Shown: one piece after another, positions 1 through 7,198 of the stretch
Layout of the letters: each line of letters opens with the position of its first letter
Numbering within the stretch: the first letter of the stretch is position 1
DNA from: Gammaproteobacteria bacterium
GTDB lineage: Bacteria > Pseudomonadota > Gammaproteobacteria > Xanthomonadales > Xanthomonadaceae
Length of the DNA: 7,830 nucleotides
Assembly (NCBI GenBank): GCA_025360985.1
Contig: JANYBA010000328.1
Span: forward strand, 1-7,830
Reading direction: 5' to 3'
Translations under genes and position numbers: made by a program
The notes under the pieces: model-generated
Told to the model about the DNA's origin: nothing
What the model saw: the letters and a program-made list of their open reading frames with translations, nothing else
Database searches by the model: none

Positions 1-874
<874 letters not shown>

Positions 875-878
<4 letters not shown>

Positions 879-1750
879 GCGTCCTGGTCAACAAAAACAC
901 GAAGGTCATCGTCCAGGGCTTCACCGGTACCCAGGGCACCTTCCACGCCGAACAGATGCTCGACTACGGCACCAAGGTGGTCGGCGGCGTGACGCCGGGC
1001 AAGGGCGGCACGACCCACATCGGCTTGCCGGTCTTCAATACCGTGCAGGACGCGGTCGACGAAACCGGCGCCGACGCCTCGGTCATCTACGTGCCGCCGC
1101 CGTTCGCGGCCGACGCCATCCTGGAAGCGGCCGACGCCGGCATCCGGGTGATCGTCTGCATCACCGAAGGCATCCCGGTGCTGGACATGCTGCGGGTGAA
1201 GAACACCCTGCGCGGCTACGACGACGTCGTACTGATCGGGCCGAATTGCCCGGGCATCATCACGCCGGGCGAATGCAAGATCGGCATCATGCCCGGGCAC
1301 ATCCACATGCCCGGCAAGATCGCGATCGTCTCGCGTTCCGGCACCTTGACCTACGAAGCAGTCAAGCAGACCACCGATGCCAAGCTCGGCCAGAGCACGG
1401 TGATAGGAATCGGCGGCGACCCGATGCAGGGCATGAACTTCATCGACTGCTTGCGCCTGTTCCAGGACGATGCGCAGACCGAGGGCATCATCATGGTCGG
1501 CGAAATCGGCGGCAGCGCCGAAGAGGAAGCGGCCGAATTCATCACCGAATACGTGACCAAACCGGTGGTTGGCTTCATCGCCGGCGCGTCGGCTCCGGCC
1601 GGCAAGCGCATGGGCCATGCCGGCGCGATCGCTTCCGGCGGCAAGGGCACGGCGGCGGGCAAGTTCGCGGCGCTGGAAGCGGCGGGCGTGACCACCGTGA
1701 AATCGCCGGGCGACCTCGGCGCGGCCATCGCCAAGCGCTTGAAGGGCTGA
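875..1750 (+). CDS. sucD: Succinyl-CoA synthetase (ADP-forming) alpha subunit
   Basis: Alpha subunit, 291 aa, the usual full length. It binds CoA and carries the phosphohistidine intermediate. The protein opens [18 protein letters not shown], which is the CoA-binding Rossmann domain with the GFTG loop. It continues with [31 protein letters not shown] and SRSGTLTYE, and then the ligase domain with [12 protein letters not shown]. The active-site histidine is H248 in KRMGHAGA (codon at 1616-1618), equivalent to His246 of the E. coli enzyme. The ATG at 875 overlaps the sucC stop by four bases. AAGGA at 864-868, inside the end of sucC, lies 6 bases upstream and serves as a good ribosome binding site. 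All key residues are present and nothing suggests damage. It pairs with the product of the gene upstream, and nadE follows after 14 bases. Confidence 0.98.
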
Positions 1751-1764
1751 CGGACGCCCCTGGC

Positions 1765-3396
1765 ATGCCCTTGCGCATCGCCCTGGCCCAGTTCGATTTC
1801 CCGGTTGGCGCGATCGAAGCCAACGCCGCCAAGATCGCCCGTCTGATCGCCGAGGCGCGCGACGTGCATCGCGCCGACCTGGTGCTGTTCCCGGAACTGG
1901 CCTTGTGCGGCTACCTGCCCGAGGACCTGTTGCTTCGTCCGGCCTTCCTGGCCGATTGCGAACGCGCCATTGGCGAGCTCGCCGCGACCGTCACCGGCAT
2001 CGTCGCGGTGGTGGGCTGGCCGCAGGCGGTCGGCACGGTGGTGTTCAATGCCGCCAGCGTCCTGCGCGACGGCGGCATCGAGTGCAGTTACCGCAAGCGC
2101 GAGCTGCCCAACTACGCGGTGTTCGACGAACGCCGTTATTTCAGCGTCGATCCCGACGGCGAGCCCTGCGTCTTCGACGTCGGCGGCACCGCCGTCGGCC
2201 TGGTGATCTGCGAGGACCTGTGGTTCCCCGAACCGCTGGCGCGCACGGTGGCCGCAGGGGCGAGCCTGGTCATCGTCCCGAATGCCTCGCCGTTCGAACG
2301 CGACAAGACCGCCCAGCGCGACGCCCTGCTGGCCCAACGCGTGCGCGAGACGCCGGTGGCGCTGGCCTACCTCAATGTCGTCGGCGGCCAGGATGAATTG
2401 GTCTTCGACGGCAGCTCGGTGCTGGCCGATGCCGACGGCACCGTGCACCCCAATGCCCGCGCCTTCGAAGATCACCTGCTGGTCGCCGAATTCGACACCG
2501 CGGCCGGCAAGTTCCGGCCGACGGATTGGCCGGCCGAGGTCGACGAGTCGCGCGAATCGCTGGCTTGGCGCGGCATTGTCCGCGGCATCCGCGACTATTG
2601 CGGCAAGAACGGCTTCGAGAAAGTCTGGCTGGGAACGTCCGGTGGCGTCGATTCGGCCCTGGTGCTGGCGCTCGCGGTCGACGCGCTCGGCGCCGCCAAC
2701 GTGACCGGCGTGCGCCTGCCATCGCGCTATACCTCCGATCTATCCAACGACTTGGCCGAGATCCAGGCGCGCAAGCTCTGCGTGAAGCTGATGACGATTC
2801 CGATCGAAGCGCCGTTCGGAGGCTACCTGGCGGCATTGGCTCCGGCTTTCGCCGGCCAGCCTCTGGGCGTCGCCGAGGAGAACCTGCAGTCGCGCAGTCG
2901 CGGCGCGATCCTGATGGCGCTTTCGAACAAGTTCGGCGGCCTGCTGCTCACCACCGGCAACAAGAGCGAATACGCGGTCGGTTACGCCACCATCTACGGC
3001 GACATGTGCGGCGGCTTCGCGCCGGTCAAGGACCTGTACAAGACCGAAGTGTTCGCGCTGTGCCGCTGGCGCAATGGCCGCGGTGATGGCGAGGTCATTC
3101 CAGACGCAGTGATCGAACGGCCGCCCTCGGCGGAGTTGCGCGAAAACCAGACCGACCAGGATTCATTGCCGCCGTACGAACTGCTTGATGCGATCCTGCT
3201 TCGTTACATCGACCAGGAAAAATCGGCGGCCGACATCGTCGCCGAAGGTTTCGATCCGGCGACGGTGCAGCGGGTATTGCGGTTGGTGAAGATCAGCGAA
3301 TGGAAGCGGCGCCAGGCCGCGCCCGGCCCCAAATTGTCGCGCCGCGCCTTCGGCCGCGAACGGCGCTACCCGATCAGCTCGGGCTATCGCGGCTGA
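1765..3396 (+). CDS. nadE: Glutamine-dependent NAD+ synthetase
   Basis: Catalyses the last step of NAD+ synthesis: deamido-NAD+, ATP and glutamine (or ammonia) give NAD+. The 543-aa length fits the two-domain, glutamine-using type rather than the short ammonia-only type of E. coli. The N-terminal nitrilase-like glutaminase domain spans roughly residues 3-260. It has the full catalytic triad: E44 in FPELALCGY, K111 in YRKRELPNY and C149 in VICEDLW. The C-terminal synthetase domain, roughly 270-540, has the pyrophosphate-binding loop SGGVDS at 292-297, then TTGNKSEYAVGY, and the acidic/aromatic stretch DMCGGFAPVKDLYKTEV. The ATG at 1765 is preferred because the conserved MPLRIALAQFDFPVG begins there. 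No strong Shine-Dalgarno is visible. The 14-base gap after sucD and the lack of an obvious promoter suggest co-transcription with sucCD. The gene converges on bamD. Confidence 0.96.
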   Translation: MPLRIALAQFDFPVGAIEANAAKIARLIAEARDVHRADLVLFPELALCGYLPEDLLLRPAFLADCERAIGELAATVTGIVAVVGWPQAVGTVVFNAASVLRDGGIECSYRKRELPNYAVFDERRYFSVDPDGEPCVFDVGGTAVGLVICEDLWFPEPLARTVAAGASLVIVPNASPFERDKTAQRDALLAQRVRETPVALAYLNVVGGQDELVFDGSSVLADADGTVHPNARAFEDHLLVAEFDTAAGKFRPTDWPAEVDESRESLAWRGIVRGIRDYCGKNGFEKVWLGTSGGVDSALVLALAVDALGAANVTGVRLPSRYTSDLSNDLAEIQARKLCVKLMTIPIEAPFGGYLAALAPAFAGQPLGVAEENLQSRSRGAILMALSNKFGGLLLTTGNKSEYAVGYATIYGDMCGGFAPVKDLYKTEVFALCRWRNGRGDGEVIPDAVIERPPSAELRENQTDQDSLPPYELLDAILLRYIDQEKSAADIVAEGFDPATVQRVLRLVKISEWKRRQAAPGPKLSRRAFGRERRYPISSGYRG

Positions 3397-3401
3397 CCGA
3401 C

Positions 3402-3417
3402 CCGGCGCCGGCGCCGG
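3402..3417. terminator. Perfect GC palindrome between convergent nadE and bamD
   Basis: The 30-base gap between the converging stop codons (3397-3426) contains a 16-base sequence equal to its own reverse complement. It can form a 6-bp CCGGCG/CGCCGG stem with a CCGG loop on either strand. The position suits a bidirectional transcription stop. However, neither strand has the run of T residues of a standard intrinsic terminator, so this could equally be a chance product of high GC. The evidence is position and symmetry only. Confidence 0.3.
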
Positions 3418-3426
3418 CCAGAATAG

Positions 3427-4272
3427 CTACTTGAGCTCGCTCGCGAACGGATTGAGCCTGCGCAGGAAGCCCTTCTTCTTCGGCCACTTGCCCTGCAGGT
3501 ACGGGTGCTGCGGGTAGTTCAGTTCCAGCACCCGTTTGGAGTCGTCGGCGAGGGTTTTCTGGCCGATGGCGTTGTAGCAAATCGCCATCAGCGCGACGGC
3601 ATCGCCGTCGAACTCGCTGCCCGGGTAGTTCTCCAGCACGTACTTGGAACGGTTGATCGCGGCCACGTAGGCGGCCCTGCGCAGGTAGAACAAACCGGTG
3701 TTGACTTCGTGGCGCGCCATCAGGTTGCGCAGGTAGATCATGCGCTGGCGGGCGTCGGGGGCGTACTTGCTGTTCGGGTAGCGGCGCACGACTTCGTTGA
3801 AATCGGACAGGCTGCGGGTGGCGCCGTCGAGGTCGCGCTCGGCGGTGTCCAGGCGCGCCAGCCGCGCCAGCAGGCCGGAATTGTTGTCGAAGTTGATCAC
3901 CGCCTTCAGGTAATAGGCGTAATCGATGTGGGCATGGCGGGGATAGGTGCGGATGAAGCGGTCGATCGCCGACGTGGCGTCGTCCGGCTTGCCCATCTTG
4001 TAGGTGACGTAGGCCAGCTCCAGCTGCGCCTGTTCGCTGTAGCTGCCGTACGGGAAGCGCGCCACCAGGCGCGAATACTTCGGCTGCGCCGTGCTGTAGT
4101 TGCCGTTGAGCATGTCGTCCTTGGCTTCGGCGTACAGCTGCTCGAGCGGCAGCGACTCGGTCCGGGCTTCCTTGTCGCGGCCAAACCAGCCGCCGATGGT
4201 CTTGCAGCCACCCAGGTCGAGGACGAGGGCAAGGGCGAGGGCAAAACGGGCAAAACCGGAGAGGCGGATCAT
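3427..4272 (-). CDS. bamD: Outer membrane assembly lipoprotein BamD (ComL/YfiO)
   Basis: Periplasmic lipoprotein component of the BAM complex, which folds and inserts beta-barrel proteins into the outer membrane, working with BamA and BamCE. The 281-aa protein starts at the ATG complementary to 4270-4272. It has a basic, hydrophobic signal peptide ([18 protein letters not shown]) and a lipobox LGGC with the lipidated cysteine at C23. The mature part, from about residue 41 to 255, is a TPR-type helical repeat protein with family landmarks [61 protein letters not shown] and NYPGSEF. The tail is lysine/arginine-rich ([11 protein letters not shown]) and makes the protein longer than E. coli BamD (245 aa). 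An aspartate (D19) sits just before the lipobox, which is unusual in a hydrophobic core. It ends in TAG (complement of 3427-3429). It is divergent from rluD and convergent with nadE, so it probably has its own promoter in the 72-base spacer. Confidence 0.95.
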   Translation of the reverse strand: MIRLSGFARFALALALVLDLGGCKTIGGWFGRDKEARTESLPLEQLYAEAKDDMLNGNYSTAQPKYSRLVARFPYGSYSEQAQLELAYVTYKMGKPDDATSAIDRFIRTYPRHAHIDYAYYLKAVINFDNNSGLLARLARLDTAERDLDGATRSLSDFNEVVRRYPNSKYAPDARQRMIYLRNLMARHEVNTGLFYLRRAAYVAAINRSKYVLENYPGSEFDGDAVALMAICYNAIGQKTLADDSKRVLELNYPQHPYLQGKWPKKKGFLRRLNPFASELK

Positions 4273-4344
4273 CAGGCGGGCTTCATTGGGGTCGGCTGGG
4301 ACGACAGTTGGGGGATAATAACCGAAAGCTCCGGACCCTTCGCC
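4273..4344. promoter_or_regulatory. Divergent bamD/rluD spacer with AT-rich -10-like core
   Basis: This 72-base spacer must hold the starts of two opposite transcripts. Its only AT-rich patch is at 4314-4320. It reads GATAAT on the forward strand (4314-4319) and TATTAT on the reverse strand (complement of 4315-4320), so it offers a sigma-70-like -10 element in either direction. No convincing -35 hexamer is seen for either one; the best forward candidate, TCGGCT at 4292-4297 with a 16-base spacer, is poor. Neither gene has a clear Shine-Dalgarno here. The call is from position and the -10 match only. Confidence 0.35.
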
Positions 4345-5346
4345 ATGCCGCTTGCCCCTATCGAACCCGAGGACGACGACACCGATGCCAGCGTTTTGGA
4401 GGCTACCGTGCCCCTGGAACTGGCCGGCAAGCGCTTCGACCAAGCCCTGGCCGAGATGTTCCCCGACTACTCGCGATCGCGCCTCAGCGACTGGATCAAG
4501 TCCGGCGCGGCCAAGCTGGACGGCGAGGCGGCCAAGCCGCGGGCGCCGGTGCGCGGCGGCGAAAAGGTCGCCTTGCGCCTTGAAGTCGCCATCGAAACCA
4601 CCGCCGAGGCCGAAGCGATCCCGCTGAATATCGTCTACCAGGACGAAGACGTGCTGGTCATCGACAAGCCGGCCGGGCTGGTGGTCCATCCCGGCGCCGG
4701 CAACCCGCGCGGCACCCTGGTCAATGCGCTGCTGCACTTCGATCCGCGCCTGGCCGAATTGCCGCGCGCCGGCATCGTCCATCGCCTGGACAAGGACACT
4801 TCCGGCCTGATGGTCGTGTCCCGGTCGCTGCGGGCCCACGCATCGCTGATCGAGCAGTTGTCTGGCCGGGAAGTGCACCGGCAGTACGTCGCGGTCGTCG
4901 CCGGCCCGATGATCGCCGGTGGCACCGTCGATGCCCCGATCGGCCGGCACCCGACCGACCGCGTCCGCCAGGCGGTGGTCAAGCCGGGCCAGGGCCGGGA
5001 AGCCGTCACCCATTACCGGGTCCGCGAACGCTTCCGCGCCCACACCCTGCTCGAATGCCGGCTCGAGACCGGGCGCACCCATCAGATTCGCGTGCACATG
5101 GCCTATGCCAAGCATCCCCTGATCGGCGATCCGCTCTACGGCGGCTCCTTCAAGTTGCCGAAGGCCGCCACGCCCGCCCTGGCCGAGGCCCTGCGCGGCT
5201 TCAAGCGCCAGGCCTTGCATGCCGAAAAACTCGAATTCGCGCGTCCGGTGGCTGGCAATTTGATGTCTTTCCAGTCGCCAATGCCGGCCGACATGCAGGC
5301 GCTGGTCGCGGTGCTGCGGGAAGACACGGCGGCTTTCAAGGCCTGA
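4345..5346 (+). CDS. rluD: 23S rRNA pseudouridine synthase, RluD type
   Basis: Isomerises specific uridines to pseudouridine in helix 69 of 23S rRNA (1911, 1915 and 1917 in E. coli numbering), a step in large-subunit maturation. The 333-aa protein has a short acidic N-terminus, an S4-type RNA-binding domain at about residues 20-82 ([20 protein letters not shown]), and a pseudouridine synthase catalytic domain from about 95. The signature HRLDKDTSG at 146-154 supplies the catalytic aspartate D149. [18 protein letters not shown] lies upstream of it, and GRTHQIRVH at 243-251 with [11 protein letters not shown] downstream. The ATG at 4345 gives the expected family length; longer in-frame readings would run through antisense bamD. 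The closest alternatives are the paralogues RluA and RluC. The bamD-rluD-pgeF-clpB neighbourhood, as in E. coli, favours RluD. pgeF starts 4 bases after the stop, implying co-transcription. Confidence 0.93.
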   Translation: MPLAPIEPEDDDTDASVLEATVPLELAGKRFDQALAEMFPDYSRSRLSDWIKSGAAKLDGEAAKPRAPVRGGEKVALRLEVAIETTAEAEAIPLNIVYQDEDVLVIDKPAGLVVHPGAGNPRGTLVNALLHFDPRLAELPRAGIVHRLDKDTSGLMVVSRSLRAHASLIEQLSGREVHRQYVAVVAGPMIAGGTVDAPIGRHPTDRVRQAVVKPGQGREAVTHYRVRERFRAHTLLECRLETGRTHQIRVHMAYAKHPLIGDPLYGGSFKLPKAATPALAEALRGFKRQALHAEKLEFARPVAGNLMSFQSPMPADMQALVAVLREDTAAFKA

Positions 5347-5350
5347 ACCG

Positions 5351-6031
5351 GTGTCGGCTTGCCTTGTCGCCGACTGGCCGGCGCCGGCCAACATCCGGGC
5401 CATGACGACTTTGCGTGACCGCAACGATCCGGACGACGTGGCGAAATTTCGCGCGCAGCTGCGCGAAAAATTCTCCTTGCCCTCCGAGCCGCGCTGGTTG
5501 CGCCAGGTCCATGGCATCGCCGTGGCGCTCGAACCTGGACATGACTTGCCGGAGGCCGATGCCAGCGTCACGGCGAACGGCAACTCGGTCCTGGCCATCC
5601 TGACCGCCGATTGCCTGCCAGTGCTGTTTTGTAGGGACGACGGCAACGAGATCGCCGCCGCCCATGCCGGCTGGCGCGGCCTCGCCGCCGGCGTACTTGA
5701 AGCCACGGTCGCGACGATGTCCTCGGGGCCGGAACACCTGTTGGCCTGGCTCGGCCCGGGCGCCGGACCGGCCGCCTATGAGGTCGGCGAGGAAGTGCGC
5801 GCTGCCTTCGTCGATCGCGATCCGCGCGCCGAAACGGCGTTCGTCCCGACCCGGCCGGGCCACTGGCACGTCGATCTGTACGCACTGGCGCGCCAGCGAC
5901 TGCATGCAGCGGGCGTGACGCGGGTATTCGGCGGCGACGAGTGTTCGATCTCGCATCCGGATCGCTGGTATTCGTATCGCCGCGATGGCCGTACCGGCCG
6001 GATGGCCAGCTTGATCTGGCGCAATGCCTGA
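5351..6031 (+). CDS. pgeF: PgeF/YfiH family polyphenol oxidase-like cell-wall hydrolase, internally shortened
   Basis: Member of the DUF152/YfiH family. E. coli PgeF removes wrongly incorporated L-serine from UDP-MurNAc in the cytoplasm, and older annotations call it a laccase-like polyphenol oxidase. The GTG at 5351 is chosen because WPAPANIRA (residues 9-17) matches the family N-terminus; the ATG at 5402 would remove it. AAGG at 5338-5341 provides a ribosome binding site. The metal-binding/catalytic set is complete: H54 in QVHG, C88 in TADCLP and H105 in AHAGWRG. Also present are [25 protein letters not shown] and [16 protein letters not shown] at the end. The 226-aa length is short. Between TTLR (19-22) and DPDDV (26-30) about 17 residues are missing compared with E. 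coli YfiH, including the conserved GGVS and SLN motifs, without a frameshift. Activity is therefore uncertain although the family assignment is firm. Confidence 0.92.
   Translation: MSACLVADWPAPANIRAMTTLRDRNDPDDVAKFRAQLREKFSLPSEPRWLRQVHGIAVALEPGHDLPEADASVTANGNSVLAILTADCLPVLFCRDDGNEIAAAHAGWRGLAAGVLEATVATMSSGPEHLLAWLGPGAGPAAYEVGEEVRAAFVDRDPRAETAFVPTRPGHWHVDLYALARQRLHAAGVTRVFGGDECSISHPDRWYSYRRDGRTGRMASLIWRNA
5375..5390. repeat. 16-base perfect palindrome inside the start of pgeF
   Basis: The sequence at 5375-5390 equals its own reverse complement (TGGCCGGC followed by GCCGGCCA). It encodes W-P-A-P-A within the conserved pgeF N-terminus. The last 11 bases (GGCGCCGGCCA, 5380-5390) recur at 3410-3420 in the nadE-bamD palindrome. 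Protein coding and GC richness can explain both copies. It is recorded because it would form a hairpin just after the GTG start. Confidence 0.35.
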
Positions 6032-6050
6032 GCGCGAGGTTCGGCGCAGG

Positions 6051-6079
6051 CTTGAATCGTTGCCGCCAGCCCGCATTTA
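6051..6079 (+). promoter_or_regulatory. Sigma-32 (RpoH) heat-shock promoter of clpB
   Basis: CTTGAAT at 6051-6057 matches the sigma-32 -35 consensus CTTGAAA at six of seven positions. CCGCATTTA at 6071-6079 matches the -10 consensus CCCCATNTA at all but one position. The spacer is 13 bases, within the accepted range. Transcription would start near 6085-6087, leaving a leader of about 40 bases before the clpB ATG at 6125. clpB is a classical RpoH-dependent gene in proteobacteria, so sequence and context agree. Not tested by any computation. Confidence 0.75.
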
Positions 6080-6081
6080 GT

Positions 6082-6105
6082 GGGGCATGGCGGCATCGCC
6101 GCCCC
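6082..6105 (+). other. Bulged hairpin at the clpB promoter/leader
   Basis: GGGGC (6082-6086) can pair with GCCCC (6101-6105), and GGCG (6089-6092) with CGCC (6097-6100). The GCAT loop is at 6093-6096 and an AT bulge is left at 6087-6088, giving nine GC pairs. It begins directly after the predicted -10 element, so the 5' arm may straddle the transcription start. It could be a leader structure, part of an operator, or a stop for transcription arriving from pgeF (no T run follows). The function is unknown. Confidence 0.4.
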
Positions 6106-6124
6106 TCCTCGATTCGGGATTGCC

Positions 6125-7195
6125 ATGCGTACCGACAAACTGACCTCGCGTTTCCAGCAGGCCCTGAGCGACGCCCAGTCGCTGGCCGTTGGCCGCGACC
6201 ACAACCTGATCGAACCGGCCCACTTGCTCGTTGCCTTGCTTGACCAGCAAGGCGGCAGCACGCGCCCCTTGCTGGCGCAGGCCGGCGTCAACGTGACCGC
6301 GCTGCGCCAGCGCCTGGGCGAGGCGCTCGACAAGTTGCCCAGGGTGTCCGGCCAGGAAGGCAGCCTCAGCGCCGGCAACGACCTGACGCGATTGCTCAAT
6401 ATCACCGACAAACTGGCGCAGCAGCGCGGCGATGCCTTTATCGCCAGCGAGCTGTTCGTGCTCGCTTGCCTCGAGGACAAGGGCGAGGCCGGCCAGGCGC
6501 TGAAAGTCTCCGGCGCCCACAAGGCGGCGATCGAGAAAGGCATCGAAGCGCTGCGCGGCGGCGAGAAGGTCGACGACGCCAACGCCGAGGAAAACCGCCA
6601 GGCGCTGGAAAAATACTGCATCGACCTGACCGCGCGCGCCGAGGGCGGCAAGCTCGACCCGGTGATCGGCCGGGACGAAGAGATCCGCCGCACCATCCAG
6701 GTGCTGCAACGGCGCACCAAGAACAATCCGGTGCTGATCGGCGAACCCGGCGTCGGCAAGACCGCGATCGTCGAGGGCCTGGCCCAGCGCATCGTCAATG
6801 GCGAAGTGCCCGAGGGGCTTCGCGGCCGGCGCGTGCTCTCGCTCGACATGGGCGCCCTGATCGCCGGCGCCAAGTATCGCGGCGAGTTCGAGGAACGCCT
6901 CAAGGCGGTGCTCGGCGACCTCGCGAAACAGGAGGGCAACGTCATCCTGTTCATCGACGAACTGCACACCGTGGTCGGCGCCGGCAAGGCCGAGGGATCG
7001 ATGGACGCCGGCAACATGCTCAAGCCGGCGCTGGCGCGTGGCGAGCTGCACTGCATCGGCGCCACCACACTGGACGAATACCGCAAATACGTCGAGAAGG
7101 ACGCGGCGCTCGAGCGCCGTTTCCAGAAAGTCTTCGTCGGCGAACCCAGCGTCGAGGACACCCTCGCCATCCTGCGCGGGCTCAAGGAACGCTAG
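6125..7195 (+). CDS. clpB: ClpB disaggregase, N-terminal part ended by an in-frame TAG
   Basis: ClpB is a cytoplasmic hexameric AAA+ chaperone that, with DnaK, pulls apart aggregated proteins after heat stress. Normal length is about 860 aa; here translation stops after 356. The ATG at 6125 begins [20 protein letters not shown], the standard ClpB start, with a weak GGGA ribosome binding site at 6116-6119. The N-terminal domain spans about residues 1-145. NBD1 starts near 160, with Walker A GEPGVGKT at 206-213, Walker B ending in the catalytic E279 (LFIDELH), and arginine fingers R331 and R332 in ERRFQ. The TAG at 7193-7195 stands where homologues have tyrosine in LKERY. The homology resumes in the same frame at the very next codons, so this is a single-codon nonsense change, not a frameshift. 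The truncated product would lack the small part of NBD1, the middle domain and NBD2. A base-calling error is the main alternative. Confidence 0.93.
   Translation: MRTDKLTSRFQQALSDAQSLAVGRDHNLIEPAHLLVALLDQQGGSTRPLLAQAGVNVTALRQRLGEALDKLPRVSGQEGSLSAGNDLTRLLNITDKLAQQRGDAFIASELFVLACLEDKGEAGQALKVSGAHKAAIEKGIEALRGGEKVDDANAEENRQALEKYCIDLTARAEGGKLDPVIGRDEEIRRTIQVLQRRTKNNPVLIGEPGVGKTAIVEGLAQRIVNGEVPEGLRGRRVLSLDMGALIAGAKYRGEFEERLKAVLGDLAKQEGNVILFIDELHTVVGAGKAEGSMDAGNMLKPALARGELHCIGATTLDEYRKYVEKDAALERRFQKVFVGEPSVEDTLAILRGLKER
7193..7195 (+). other. Premature amber codon (codon 357) in clpB
   Basis: TAG in the clpB frame, preceded by ...GLKER and followed without any shift by [21 protein letters not shown], which is continuous ClpB homology. 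A TAC codon would need one change (C to G) to give TAG. TAG also ends bamD in this window at the expected C-terminus, so there is no sign that TAG is recoded. Confidence 0.9.
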
Positions 7196-7198
7196 GCC

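Noticed and set aside
3397..3426. Standard rho-independent terminator between nadE and bamD
   Set aside because: The palindrome is there but no T tract follows on either strand, so only a low-confidence terminator-like call is kept.
5402..5404. ATG as the pgeF start instead of GTG 5351
   Set aside because: It would remove the conserved [10 protein letters not shown]-terminus. GTG has an AAGG at suitable distance and sits 4 bases after rluD.
4273..5706. Reverse-strand open frame continuing upstream of bamD to give 759 residues
   Set aside because: The part before the ATG at 4272 is antisense to rluD and pgeF and has no BamD-like sequence. The signal peptide with lipobox fixes the start at 4272.
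6080..6124. GTG at 6080 as an earlier clpB start adding 15 residues
   Set aside because: It directly abuts the predicted -10 element and would lie upstream of the transcript start. The ClpB family begins at the ATG of 6125 (MRTDKLT).
7193..7195. TAG recoded as an amino acid in this organism
   Set aside because: bamD ends in TAG at a natural C-terminus, and reading through it would run into antisense nadE. There is no other evidence of recoding in the window.
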